DNA of 64,000 bases from Hymenopus coronatus. Taxonomy: Eukaryota > Arthropoda > Insecta > Mantodea > Hymenopodidae. Below are positions 43,752-56,093 of the stretch, piece by piece; the stretch's first letter is position 1; each line of letters starts with the position of its first letter. The DNA is taken from assembly GCA_030762935.1 (NCBI GenBank), contig CM060891.1, forward strand, positions 2,433,001-2,497,000. The letters run 5' to 3'. The position numbers were made by a program, and so were the translations under genes. Under the pieces are notes generated by a model that saw only the letters and a list, made by a program, of their open reading frames with translations, searched no databases and was not told the origin of the DNA.

Positions 43752-45150
43752 ACTGACGTACCCACGTGCACAGAAATGCTGCAGCATTTGCTTACAGTCT
43801 GTGTTCGTGCAGTACAAGTAATGTACTAATATACACAGAAATGCTGCAACATTTGCTTACAGTCTGTGTTCGTGCAGTACAAGTAATGTACTAATATACA
43901 CAGAAAAGCTGCAGCATTTGCTTACAGTCTGTGTTCGTGCAGTACAAGTAATGTACTAATATACACAGAAATGCTGCAGCATTTGCTTACAGTCTGTGTT
44001 CGTGCAGTACAAGTAATGTACTAATATACACAGAAATGCTGCAACATTTGCTTACAGTCTGTGTTCGTGCAGTACAAGTAATGTACTAATATACACAGAA
44101 ATGCTGCAACATTTGCTTACAGTCTGTGTTCGTGCAGTTCAAATAATGTACTAATATACACAGAAATGCTGCAACATTTGCTTACAGTCTGTGTTCGTGC
44201 AGTACAAGCAATGTACTAATATACACAGAAATGCTGCAACATTTGCTTACAGTCTGTGTTCGTGCAGTACAAGCAATGTACTAATATACACAGAAATGCT
44301 GCAACATTTGCTTACAGTCTGTGTTTGTGCACTACAAGTGACGTACTCACATACAGAGAAATGCTGCAACATTTGCTTACAGTCTGTGTTCGTGCACTAC
44401 AAGTGACGTACTCACATACACAGAAATACTGCAACATTTGCTTACAGTCTGTGTTCATGCACTACAAGTGACGTACTCACATACACAGAAATACTGCAAC
44501 ATTTGCTTACAGTCTGTGTTCGTGCACTACAAGTGACGTACTCACATACACAGAAATACTGCAACATTTGCTTACAGTCTGTGTTCATGCACTACAAGTG
44601 ACGTACTCACATACACAGAATTGCTGCAACATTTGCTTACAGTCTGTGTTCATGCACTACAAGTGACGTACTCACATACAGAGAAATGCTGCAACATTTG
44701 CTTACAGTCTGTGTTCATGCACTACAAGTGACGTACTCACATACACAGAAATACTGCAACATTTGCTTACAGTCTGTGTTCGTGCACTACAAGTGACGTA
44801 CTCACATACACAGAAATACTGCAACATTTGCTTACAGTCTGTGTTCATGCACTACAAGTGACGTACTCACATACACGGAATTGCTGCAACATTTGCTTAC
44901 AGTCTGTGTTCGTGCACTACAAGTGACGTACTCACATACACAGAAATACTGCAACATTTGCTTACAGTCTGTGTTCATGCACTACAAGTGACGTACTCAC
45001 ATACACAGAATTGCTGCAACATTTGCTTACAGTCTGTGTTCGTGCACTACAAGTGACGTACTCACATACACAGAAATACTGCAACATTTGCTTACAGTCT
45101 GTGTTCATGCACTACAAGTGACGTACTCACATACAGAGAAATGCTGCAAC
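43752..45150. repeat. 65-bp minisatellite with CRE-like half-sites
   Basis: About 21 copies of CAGAAATGCTGCAACATTTG then CTTACAGTCTGTGTTCG and a variable part. Roughly the first nine units have AAGTAATGTACTAAT there; the first partial unit and the last dozen have a TGACGTAC core (AAGTGACGTACTCAC). Confidence 0.95.
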
Positions 45151-45224
45151 ACTCACTACAGGGTAACCTACGGGACTAATTGCAACATGACGAGAGATAA
45201 GCGAGAGGCAAGCCGTCGCAGCTT

Positions 45225-46528
45225 CAACTGGAGCAAGTGTTGCTAGGTCAGCTGACACTTTATGCAGCAAGTGTTGCTAGGTCAGGCAGCAAGTGTTGCT
45301 AGGTCAGCTGACACTTTATGCAGCAAGTGTTGCTAGCTCAGCTGACACTTTATGCAGCAAGTGTTGCTAGGTCAGCTGACACTTTATGCAGCAAGTGTTG
45401 CTAGGTCAGCTGACACTTTATGCAGCAAGTGTTGCTAGGTCAGCTGACACTTTATGCAGCAAGTGTTGCTAGGTCAGGCAGCAAGTGTTGCTAGGTCAGC
45501 TGACACTTTATGCAGCAAGTGTTGCTAGGTCAGCTGTCACTTTATGCAGCAAGTGTTGCTAGGTCAGCTGACACTTTATGCAGCAAGTGTTGCTAGGTCA
45601 GCTGACACTTTATGCAGCAAGTGTTGCTAGGTCAGCTGACACTTTATGCAGCAAGTGTTGCTAGGTCAGGCAGCAAGTGTTGCTAGGTCAGCTGACACTT
45701 TATGCAGCAAGTGTTGCTAGGTCAGCTGTCACTTTATGCAGCAAGTGTTGCTAGGTCAGCTGACACTTTATGCAGCAAGTGTTGCTAGCTCAGCTGACAC
45801 TTTATGCAGCAAGTGTTGCTAGGTCAGCTGACACTTTATGCAGCAAGTGTTGCTAGGTCAGCTGACACTTTATGCAGCAAGTGTTGCTAGGTCAGCTGAC
45901 ACTTTATGCAGCAAGTGTTGCTAGGTCAGCTGACACTTTATGCAGCAAGTGTTGCTAGGTCAGCTGACACTTTATGCAGCAAGTGTTGCTAGGTCAGCTG
46001 ACACTTTATGCAGCAAGTGTTGCTAGGTCAGCTGACACTTTATGCAGCAAGTGTTGCTAGGTCAGCTGACACTTTATGCAGCAAGTGTTGCTAGGTCAGC
46101 TGACACTTTATGCAGCAAGTGTTGCTAGGTCAGCTGACACTTTATGCAGCAAGTGTTGCTAGGTCAGCTGACACTTTATGCAGCAAGTGTTGCTAGGTCA
46201 GGCAGCAAGTGTTGCTAGGTCAGCTGACACTTTATGCAGCAAGTGTTGCTAGGTCAGCTGTCACTTTATGCAGCAAGTGTTGCTAGGTCAGGCAGCAAGT
46301 GTTGCTAGGTCAGCTGACACTTTATGCAGCAAGTGTTGCTAGGTCAGCTGTCACTTTATGCAGCAAGTGTTGCTAGGTCAGCTGACACTTTATGCAGCAA
46401 GTGTTGCTAGGTCAGCTGACACTTTATGCAGCAAGTGTTGCTAGGTCAGCTGACACTTTATGCAGCAAGTGTTGCTAGGTCAGCTGACACTTTATGCAGC
46501 AAGTGTTGCTAGGTCAGCTGTCACTTTA
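45225..46528. repeat. 34-bp minisatellite with CAGCTG palindrome
   Basis: About 38 units of GCAGCAAGTGTTGCTAGGTC then AGCTGACACTTTAT. GTCAGCTGAC is a 10-bp perfect palindrome and contains an E-box. Five shortened units (GGTCAGGCAGC junctions near 45281, 45477, 45668, 46200 and 46288) and CTGTCAC variants show a higher-order pattern. Confidence 0.95.
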
Positions 46529-46529
46529 A

Positions 46530-47035
46530 ACTCGACTCGGGACAGATTTGCCTCTACAATCCAATGCAGAGCTTCAACAATAAATGGAAATGTGCTGGGT
46601 GAAAGTAGAGCGGATCATTATCGGTAGTGAGGAAGGGCTGCATATTTAACATGGTAACAGAAGGGTGTGGGTCTTCCCATAGCTAGCGGGCTGCTCACAA
46701 TGCAGGAGTCGCTATAGTCCAGACCTTGTGCTGGAAGGGAGGACGAGGTGCCACCATGAGACAATGGCAGAGCCGCGGTGAGATGCTCAAATAGTAGGCC
46801 AGACGCCCGCCAGATGGTGAGGGCGTACATTCGCTCGCTCTCTCGGGTTCGGATCAAGTGTAAAGCTCAATTATTGGTTGCCGACAAACAGGTTGGTGTT
46901 GTAAACGTGGTAACTGGTCGCCGTGTTATGCAACATTTGATGCTTGCATTCGTCCAGACTACTGTTCTATCCCCTCTACTTCCAATTTCTCCATCAGTAT
47001 CAAGTAGATAGAGCAATAACAATAATTTCTTACAG
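46530..47035. other. Unique stretch after the 34-bp array
   Basis: A GC-moderate, non-repetitive stretch with an 80-codon open frame on the minus strand (46857-46618) of no recognised family. It is followed by the right end of a family A copy at about 47035-47090. Confidence 0.35.
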
Positions 47036-47144
47036 CGATGTAGAGAAAGTCATGTGAATGCAACACATCTGATTTTTATTTTTGGATTAGAAAACTTGCG
47101 AGGAGATAGAAGCCATTTATGACAAGAGTTAGAAATTGTTTCAA

Positions 47145-47360
47145 AGACTTTAAGCTCGTGCCTCGTGGTCTTGCAGTAACTGGCGGAGGGCGTTGCGTAA
47201 AAATCCTTAGTATAGCTTCCCTCGGAAAAGAAGTAAAACCGGTGGTCCCGTGTCGTAGACGTAAAAGAACCTCAAGTCTGATAAAGAGGTATCTGAGCAA
47301 AATTAAACGATTTTTCACGTGCAACATAGAATGGAATGCTGAGAAACCCAGCGTCCATTA
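47145..47360 (+). repeat. SINE-1, diverged copy
   Basis: A degraded copy without a usable A or B box. The body motifs GGCGTAAAAATCCTTAG-like and AAAGAACCTCAAGTCTGATA remain, ending with a GAATGGAATGCTGAGAA segment. Confidence 0.65.
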
Positions 47361-47620
47361 AAATAAAGGTGGTCGGGGAGCGCTGAAGACGCCCGGAAAA
47401 AGTCCACGTCAAGGACATAATATGTGTGTCGACGGGAACGGCATTTCGTACTTTCCACTCTGAGTTAGAGATGAAAAAGTTGTCATGGTTACTCACCGCT
47501 TGATAATTACAACACACCAGCACATTGATCCGGAGCTCATATCGACACGGGCCATCCACAAACTGACATAACTAAATAATAACCAAAGATATGAACACAA
47601 AACTTTATTTACAAAGTTAC

Positions 47621-48069
47621 TCTGCCTTACTCTATTTCTCAACGTCATTGCTATCAAGGTATTTATTGTCACGTGGTACACTCTTCCACCGCTAAACATC
47701 TGAGCCAACATGTTGAGGTCTTCATGGCTGGCAAATCTTTTCCATCCAAAAAGTCATGTACGGTGTCCAAAGTGAAACACCGGTTTTTCTGAATTCTTTT
47801 ATCAACATTTGCTTTCAACTGGTCCATAACGATTGATGAACGGTCTTTATCGTACACACTGTTATGTTCTTCCTTGATTACTCGTAAATTATGTGTCATT
47901 TCCTCACTGAAGACTCGTTCATTGCATTATCTCTATACACTTGTGTTATTTGTCTGTAACATTCGATTGGCCGAACATTTTGTGCGTTCAAACAAACGAA
48001 TAAGCTCTTTGGCGGTAGAAAAGTATAACACGTGACAATAATACCTTGATAGCAACAGAGTAAGGTAGT
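47621..48069. mobile_element. Foldback or MITE-like inverted repeat (about 450 bp)
   Basis: Left arm 47621-47692 and right arm 48011-48069 are inverted copies sharing GCTATCAAGGTATT and ATTGTCACGTG, CCTTACTCT at the outer side and (T)CTACCGC/CACCGC at the inner side. The left arm has about 13 extra bases. The 320-bp interior has weak minus-strand open frames (for instance FLDGKDLPAM) that I cannot assign. No duplication of the target was identified. Confidence 0.5.
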
Positions 48070-48284
48070 GCAAGTTTGGTTGTTGTTTAGCTGTCAAGTC
48101 GTGTGGATGAGCGTTGAGAAGCAAAGGGTGCCATATGGAACTTTCACCCGACTCATTACGTAAAGCGTCGCGCTTTCTTCACCGTGACGTTATTGTTAAC
48201 ATGTTAGTAATACAAGCTCAACAGCCAAGCGCATTTCTCTACCACCTGCAGCGTTTACATTTCACCCCCTCATGTCTTTCTGTA

Positions 48285-49565
48285 TTTCGCGCTAACAAAT
48301 TATTGCTGAGAATCGAGATAAATATTAACAGAAATAGTCTTATTACTTGCTTCCTTGTAAGTAGAAGGGAATACAGTGATAGTCAAATGTTTTAAAAACT
48401 GGTTCCTATGTGACTGAAATCCATCCATTTGCATAATCAAGAGTTCAAATTTCCGTATGAGAAAAGTTTAAGTATTTTAGTTTTTTAAGCTAGATCTTCA
48501 TTTTTTGTATAGTAACTTTTTGCGTATCTCTTGCGGTTTTAGCTACACAATATTGATCCACAATAAAGTAGTCTTCAGAGGCTATTCCCAGAAAATTCAA
48601 GATCTACATTTTATTTGCCACGTGAATATCTTTAATATATCTTTAAGTATTTTAATCAGAATGGTTAGAGCCATTTTTGAGAAAATCAAATTTTTGAAAT
48701 TTTATCCATAAAAAGGGTGGCTTGAAATGGGGGAATTTTTCCTCAGTCTTCGTGTCGTATACTTGGAAATACTAAAATAAAATATCAAGTTTGGTATTTT
48801 ACCCAATTTAGGTAGACACACAAACGAACCTTGTTCTAAAAATGCTTTTCAGGATATAGGGGACCATAAAACGAGTATTTCCATTGAAATCTCGATACCA
48901 AATTTTGGTTAGAATGTAATACCTTCTGTGTGCACTATGCATATAGCACGTGCAGAGGAAGTATTTACCGGAGCTCCCTGAATAGAAAAACGTCCACGTG
49001 TGTTTGTGCGTATCTTGAACAGCATAGCTTAAAAACGAAAATACTGAACATGATCAATATTTATTCTTAGATGTAACACAAATGTTTTCAACAAAACCTC
49101 ATTCCAAGCACCCTTTACATGGAATGTTTTCGGAAACTTTTGATTTTCTCATAAATGCCTTTTAACCGGTTTTATTAAAATATTAGCTATATATTAAAGA
49201 TAATTACATGGCAAATACATATTTCTAATTTTGTGGGAATATCTTTAAAGTTCTCTTCATTTTGTACAATTTTTTTTTTGGTTTAACGTCCTTTAACTTG
49301 GTTGGTCATATCGGACAATGAATGAAATTTGTGAAATGATGTTCAAATGATCTCTGGTCCATGGAGCTTAAAGTTACTCTCAGGATAAGGGAAAATGCCG
49401 AAAAAAACATTATCCGGGTAACTCACCCTAAGCAAGATTCGACCGCACGACCTTTTGAACGTGAGGCAGACACGCTATCACCACACCACCCAGGTGGGCT
49501 TTGTACAATACTGTAGACGTTACGCGAACCAGAGGAGTAGGTAACACAATTTATTTTAGATCACT
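48285..49565 (-). mobile_element. Two family A copies back to back, one holding SINE-3
   Basis: A minus-oriented copy (about 48285-48965) ends in a diverged palindrome (CTATGCATATAGCACGTGCA), and a plus-oriented copy begins there (48960 on). The latter is interrupted by SINE-3 at 49271-49499. Confidence 0.55.
49271..49499 (-). repeat. SINE-3 with target-site duplication
   Basis: A reverse-oriented tRNA-derived element bounded by TTTGTACAAT at 49261-49270 and 49500-49509, with a poly(T) on its left (its 3' tail). The head reads CACCTGGGTGGTGTGGTGAT on its own strand, followed by a degenerate B box. It interrupts a plus-oriented family A copy. Confidence 0.85.
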
Positions 49566-49857
49566 TTTTGTGGTATGACTTATTCAGTCGTTTGTGTGGA
49601 ATGTTAAGGCCAGTATCCAATTGTTTAACATTGACGTGTCTAAATGTTTGCCCATTATGAGTGAGAAAGTCATGGGAATGTAACACTACTAGTGCCGGGC
49701 AAGGCTATGCAACCATCAAAACGTAAGTGTGGATCTAAAATACCCGAGCAAGGGCCAGTTTGTTGGATGGCCTTGGTTTCGTTACTGACGTTCCTAGCGA
49801 TATTTACAATGGTAGCAAAGGTCGGGAATTTTCTGTACTAAGTATATCAACTAGTTG

Positions 49858-50040
49858 TGGTTTAACGTCCTTTAACCTGGTCGTTCATATCGGACGACGA
49901 ATGAAATTGGTGAAGTGATGCTCAAATGATCTCGGGGTCCATGAAGCTTAAAGTTACTCTCAGGATAAGGGAAAACCTTATCCGGGTAAGCGAGATTCGA
50001 ACTCACGACCTTTTGATACTGGGCAAGAAGGGGTGATAAA
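49858..50040 (-). repeat. SINE-3, second copy, truncated
   Basis: It shares TTTAACGTCCTTTAACCTGG and TAAAGTTACTCTCAGGATAA with the neighbour 400 bp to the left and retains a better B box (GGTCGTGAGTTCGAATCTCG on its own strand). The A-box head is lost near 50040. Confidence 0.75.
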
Positions 50041-50599
50041 CCATAATAAAAAAAAAAAATCTTACTACCTACATACAAAATTAGATCTCGTTAAAACTCA
50101 CAATGTGTATCAAATATGTTTTTGAACCGAATTTCATCCACATAGCGACTCGCTCCTTTAGCCTAACTATCTCCTTACTTCCCTTTTAGTTATAAGAAAC
50201 TAATTACTCGACCATTTCTGATATCGATTAACATGAAGTAACTATAAAAATAAGCTTTTGTAAAAAATACTTTGTTGCAGAGTGGGTAGAGAAGGTCATG
50301 TGAATGGAACACTTAATATTATTATACTATTAATTTTCAGATGTTTGTTTATGAATTATAATGAGTTGAAAATTTATGTGTGTGTTTATATAAAATATCT
50401 AGGTACATATTTGGTAAAGGCAAAGGTGAGGCGTATTTGTTTCCCGTACATAACTTCTACCTGTGACTGAGCTATCGGACGAACGTAGTTTGCCTCCCCA
50501 GCAACTGGTATGGGTTCCTGTTATAACAAGTAGGTACCTTGTGGATAGTTCAATATACTTGTGTATTTGGAGTATCAACAACCAAACGTATCAGAGATT

Positions 50600-51255
50600 G
50601 ATGTATTACACTCACGTGACATTCTCTTGCTGCTCTACAAACAAACTTCTTACAAAAGATAATTCTTCTTTCTAATCGAGATAAACATTCGCAAAATGTT
50701 CTTATTACTTAGTTCCTTATAAGTAGAAGGCAACTAAAGGAATGTGCTATGCTAAAGTGATAGTCAAATGTTTTAAAAGCTGTCGTTATGAATTTTGTCA
50801 CTGAAATTCGCTTCTTTGTTTGGCCAAGAGTAGAACAAAAGAAAAACGGTCACTTCCTGTCTGAGAAAAGTATAAGTATTTTAAAATTGAAACCAAAAAT
50901 GAGGAATATCTTGGAAACAGTCAACTGTGCATATGACATAAATTGTGTGTTTTCAGTAGATTACATTGTTGTCCATCTCTAACGGTGTACCAGTTATCAA
51001 CATATACATTTGAATATACGGTAATTTAATGAACATCTTGGAAGATAGGAAACATAAATACCAATATTGGTATTTAACGGTCTTTTTGTTTTTCAGCTGT
51101 GCTATTCACAGACACACGGACATTTTTCTAAACATTTTTTTTTTATTCAGGGGGTCTCAAAACCTGTATTTTCGGTGAAATCGCAGTATTGAATTTTTGG
51201 GTGGAGAGCAATACCTTCTCTATACACTATGTACACAGTACGTGTAGAGAAAGTA
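50600..51255 (-). mobile_element. Family A copy, minus orientation
   Basis: Runs from TTACACTCACGTGACATTCT to ACAGTACGTGTAGAGAAAGT. Its right border is fused directly to a plus-oriented copy. Confidence 0.65.
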
Positions 51256-51790
51256 AAAATGGCTGTAACGGTTTAGATTAAAATGCCATATGTTTAAAAT
51301 ATTTCAAGACAAACTAAATGTATATGCTGAATTTTCTGAAGACCTCTTCATCCTGGATGACTTTTGTATTAACTGGCAAACCGTAAGAGATAAGACAAAA
51401 ACTTGCTACACAAAAAACACACAATTTATGTAATACCTATACATCTTTTTTTTGTAGAGTTAACCGTTTCCGAGATATTTCTTGTTATTCGTTTAAATTT
51501 TAAGGGACTTTTCTCAAACGAGAAGTCGCCTTTTCCTACGTTCTCTTTTCTTTTAATCCTGACCGGGCTAGGCAAGACGCATTTCAGATGTTTCACATAG
51601 CAACCACATTTTAAAACATTTGACTATCACTTTATCCTAGTGTATTCCCTTCTACGTACAAGGAACAAGACACTTTCTGTTAGTGTTTATCTCTGTCATG
51701 ACGACGTAGTTAAAGATATAATCTTTAGTAATACTTCGTAGAGAAAGCCATGTGAATGGAACACATCAGATTTTATTTAAAAAGGACCAA
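51248..51790 (+). mobile_element. Family A copy, plus orientation, fused to the previous one
   Basis: It starts inside the family at AAAAATGGCTGTAACGG and proceeds to GTAGAGAAAGCCATGTGAAT. The AAAAATGGC at the junction belongs to both partners' expected sequence. Confidence 0.65.
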
Positions 51791-52180
51791 GAGAGTTGTG
51801 TAACCGCAACCGCAATGGACTGACACCCCCTAGATACAGATAACCTCTAATTACACGTATAACCAGAACATAGTAGCACAGAATGACACAGAAAAACTGA
51901 ATATCGATTTAGCACTTGAAACAAAGAATAATTATTTGAAAGTTCAAAACAATACCTATCTCTTAAATTTTATGAAGTGAAATTACATTTGGCGCAGTTT
52001 AACATTCTGTAGCTTGAAGGTGAAATGAGGTTAAAGTTACCTTATCCGGGTACTCGGAACAGAGGCGAGCGTATAGCATAGTTCATTCCTTTCAAATACT
52101 TTAACGTGTTACAAATGTACATAGCTTTGAGGATTGTCAGTGTGGTGGCAGAGGTGGGACCCTTCAGGGGTCTGAGTGTG
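51790..52180. other. Unique stretch before the 75/60-bp array
   Basis: No gene, splice pair or repeat family recognised; it leads directly into the minisatellite. Confidence 0.4.
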
Positions 52181-54235
52181 CAACCTGACAACCCGACCCA
52201 AGCAGTCCGGACACTAAGCTAGGGTGGCATAGTGGCTAGCACCAGCAACTTCCCTGTCTAGACATCTCACTGGGAGCTTCAGGGTGGCATAGTGGCTAGC
52301 ACTAGCAGCTTCCCTGTCTAGACATCCCACTGGGAGCTGCACCAGAGAGTATCAGGGTGGAATAGTGACCAGCACAAGCAACTTCTGCTGTCTTAGACAT
52401 CCCCCTGGGAGCTGCAGGGTGGCATTGTGGCTAGCGCCAGCAACTTCCGAAGTCTTAGACATCCCCCTGGGAGCTGCACCGGAGAGTATCAGGGTGCTAT
52501 AGTGGCTAGCACCAGCAATTTCCGCTGACTTAGACATCCCTTTAGGAGCTGCACCAGAGAGTATCAGGGTGCTATAGTGGCTAGCACCAGCAATTTCCGC
52601 TGACTTAGACATCCCACTGGGAGCTGCACCAGAGAGTATCAGGGTGGAATAGTGACCAGCACCAGCAACTTCTGCTGTCTTAGACATCCCCCTGGGAGCT
52701 GCAGGGTGGCATTGTGGCTAGCACCAGCAGCTTCCCTGTCTAGACATCCCACTGGGAGCTGCACCAGAGAGTATCAGGGTGGTATAGTGGCTAGCACCAG
52801 CAATTTCCGCTGACTTAGACATCCCACTGGGAGCTGCACCAGTGAGTATCAGGGTGGCATAGTGACCAGCACCAGCAATTTCTGCTGACTTAGACATCCC
52901 ACTGGGAGCTGCACCAGAGAGTATCAGGGTGGTATAGTGGCTAGCACCAGCAATTTCTGCTGACTTAGACATCCCTTTAGGAGCTGCACCAGAGAGTATC
53001 AGGGTGGCATAGTGACCAGCACCAGCAATTTCCGCTGACTTAGAACTCCCCCTGGGAGCTGCAGGGTGGCATAGTGGCTAGCACCAGCAACTTGCGCTGT
53101 CTTAGACATCCCCCTGGGAGCTGCAGGGTGGCATTGTGGCTAGCACCAACAACTTCCGCAGTCTTAGACATCCCCCTGGGAGCTGCACCAGAGAGTATCA
53201 GGGTGGTATAGTGGCTAGCACCAGCAATTTCCGCTGACTTAGACATCCCACTGGGAGCTGCAGGGTGGCATAGTGACTAGCACCAGCAATTTCCGCTGAC
53301 TTAGACATCCCACTGGGAGCTGCACCAGAGTATCAGGGTGGCATAGTGGCTAGCACCAGTAATTTCCGCTGACTTAGACATCCCCCTGGGAGCTGCACCA
53401 GAGAGTATCAGGGTGGCATAGTGGCTAGCACCAGCAATTTCCGCTGACTTAGACATCCCACTGGGAGCTGCACCAGAGAGTATCAGGGTGGCATAGTGAG
53501 CACCAGCAATTTTTGCTGACTTAGACATCCCACTGGGAGCTGCACCAGAGAGTATCAGGGTGGCATAGTGACTAGCACCAGCAATTTCCCTGTCTAGACA
53601 TCTCACTGGGAGCTGCACCAGAGAGTATCAGGGTGGTATAGTGGCTAGCACCAGCAATTTCCGCTGACTTAGACATCCCCCTGGGAGCTGCACCAGAGAG
53701 TATCAGGGTGGCATAGTGGCTAGCACCAGCAATTTCCGCTGACTTAGACATCCCCCTGGGAGCTGCACCAGAGAGTATCAGGGTGGCATAGTGAGCACCA
53801 GCAATTTTTGCTGACTTAGACATCCCACTGGGAGCTGCACCAGAGAGTATCAGGGTGGCATAGTGACTAGCACCAGCAATTTCCCTGTCTAGACATCTCA
53901 CTGGGAGCTTCAGGGTGGCATAGTGGCTAGCACCAGCAGCTTCCCTGTCTAGACATCTCACTGGGAGCTGCACCAGAGAGTATCAGGGTGGCATAGTGAC
54001 TAGCACCAGCAATTTCCGCTGACTTAGACATCTCACTGGGAGCTAGAGTATCAGGGTGGCATAGTGACTAGCACCAGAAATTTCCGCTGACTTAGACATC
54101 TCACTGGGAGCTGCAGGGTGGCATAGTGGCTAGCACAAGCAACTTCCCTGTCTAGACATCTCACTGGGAGCTGCAGGGTGGCATAGTGGCTAGCACAAGC
54201 AACTTCCCTGTCTAGACATCTCACTGGGAGCTGCA
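52180..54235. repeat. 75/60-bp minisatellite
   Basis: About 28-30 units of 75 bp (AGGGTGGCATAGTGGCTAGC, ACCAGCAATTTCCGCTGACT, TAGACATCCCACTGGGAGCT, GCACCAGAGAGTATC) mixed with 60-bp units lacking the last 15 bp. On the minus strand the unit reads as a 25-residue repeat (MSKSAEIAGASHYATLILSG then AAPSG), broken often by variant units. Confidence 0.93.
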
Positions 54236-54749
54236 CGGCCGGTGCCATTAGATAATACATGAAGTTGCTGGCTTGTGGACTGGTGGAAAATCAGCAGCAG
54301 TTGTTGCTTTGTTCTTCTCGATAGCGACAGTTTCTAGCAGGTATATCAGCCGACACAGACCAGTCCGATGGTCAAATGGAGAAACAGGAAATCCGGGAGA
54401 TGTAATGATGAACCCGCGACCCCCCAAACTGAGCACACTGCTCTTTTTCTTTTCATTAACAGGTAGCTGCTACTGTGTTAAAGCGATAAGTGAAATGTCA
54501 AATTTCTATATTTCTCTCATTGCATTGCTCTTGTGTTCATACTAATACTAAATTTCATTCAAATTTAATAAATAATTTGCAATACATTCAATTAAGAAAG
54601 TACCAGGAATTGATCATTTAAAACTCCTGTTTAATAGGGGATTCAAAATTATTGTTGTCGTTAAGTTGGTACAGCTTTCCTCCATACCCACGCGGAGTTT
54701 GATCGTCATCTGTCATTGTTAGTTCATCTCAAAGGTGGTTTGCGATTTT

Positions 54750-55745
54750 AGGATGGATACAAATATTGAACAAATAATCTGTCTCAAATGTTGCATTGTA
54801 AATGGTATTTAGTGTGCCGAATCGCTGAAAATGTTACAGAGGGCTTACGGTGAATCGACTTTATCAAAAACACGGGCATATGAGTGGTACAGTGCATTCA
54901 AAAGTGGTCGAGATGTGGTGGAAGATTTGCCTCACTCTGGTCGGCCATCAACGGTTTCAACTGAACTGAACATCGTCATTTAGTTCTGAGAGAGATTGCC
55001 GCTGATCTTTCTGTGTCTCACGAATTGATTCGCACTATTTTAAACGATTGATGGGCATGACACGCGTTGCAACTCGGTTAGTTCCGAAAGACTTGAATTT
55101 TCTACAAAAACTCAATCGCGTAAGGATTGGTGAAGACATGCTAGAACGAGCCAGTTCTGACCCCACATTCATGAAACGCATTGTAACTGGTGATGAGACG
55201 TGGGTTTACGAGTTTGACACTCAAACCAGTCAACAAGCTTTCGAATGGCGCCTTCCAACTGAACCGAAACCTAAAAGGGCACGCCAAACTCGTCAAAACT
55301 GAAGGTGATGTTGACAGTTATCGCGGTGTCGTGCACTCACAGAGTTCTTGCCAAAAGGTCAGTAAACAAAGACTATTATCAAGCATTATGCGGCCTTTGA
55401 AAGAACAAATACGGCGAAAAAGGCCAGATGGATTCTGCACCAGCTCACAAGGCTGTTATTGTGAACGAATTTCTGGCCAAAAGCTCAACAAATTTCATTG
55501 AACAACCACCTTATTCACCTGATCTGGCTCCTGCTGATTTCTTTCTTTCCAAAACTCAAGTTGCCACTTCGAGGCACCCGTTTTCAGTCGATAGAAGACA
55601 AAGGAAAATTCGCGGCGAGAATTGACATCGATTCCTAAAAGTGCCTACAAAAAATGTTTTGATAATTGGATTGTTCGTTGGTACAAATGTGTAATTTCAG
55701 AAGGGGCCAACTTTGAAGGCGATAAAATAAAATTGGATGAATAAT
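54750..55745 (+). mobile_element. Decayed mariner transposon, plus strand
   Basis: The frame begins near 54752 and has an early stop. It then gives AYGESTLSKTRAYEWYSAF and PHSGRPS (helix-turn-helix and linker), VRIGEDMLERASSDPTF and VTGDETWVYEFD (first catalytic D), MDSAPAHKAVI (second D) and [14 protein letters not shown] (third D, DD34D spacing type). At least three frameshifts break it. The C-terminal part ends near 55742 and a (TA)n tract follows. It differs in sequence from the 11.3-kb mariner, so a separate subfamily is involved. Confidence 0.87.
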
Positions 55746-55796
55746 TCATTTTTTGTGTTTTATTCGCAAATTTCCAGAACTTTGTTGACACAGTAG

Positions 55797-55797
<1 letters not shown>

Positions 55798-55826
<29 letters not shown>
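55798..55826. repeat. (TA)n microsatellite at the mariner 3' end
   Basis: About 14 TA units directly after the presumed 3' end of the 54.7-kb mariner; mariners insert at TA. Confidence 0.9.
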
Positions 55827-55829
<3 letters not shown>

Positions 55830-55851
55830 ATGTAACAATATTCCATAATCA

Positions 55852-56093
55852 TGTCGCCCTCCGTGGTGTAATGGTTACCATGCTAACTATATATACCCAA
55901 GGTCGCGGGTTCAAACCCGGCGGAGGACGATGGATTTTTTCGGGCGTAAAAATCCTTAGCATGGCTTCCTTCGGAAGGGAGGTAAAGCCGTTGGCCCCGC
56001 ACACAAAAGAACCTCAAGCCTGATAGAACGGTCTTTCACGCCCAATTTAGAATGAGAACCACAGCAGTCCATAAATAAAACGCCATTTCATTT
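55852..56093 (+). repeat. SINE-1 with target-site duplication and internal deletion
   Basis: It is flanked by TTCCATAATCA (55841-55851 and 56094-56104). Head and boxes are intact, but about 50 bp of the central and 3' body are missing compared with the 24.7-kb copy. It landed beside the (TA)n tract that follows a mariner. Confidence 0.88.

Noticed and set aside
46618..46857. 80-codon minus-strand open frame
   Set aside because: No recognisable family, no splice or promoter context; length is within chance for this GC content.
53572..53973. 133-codon minus-strand 25-residue repeat protein
   Set aside because: Frame is lost repeatedly at 60-bp and other variant units, and there is no promoter or splice support.
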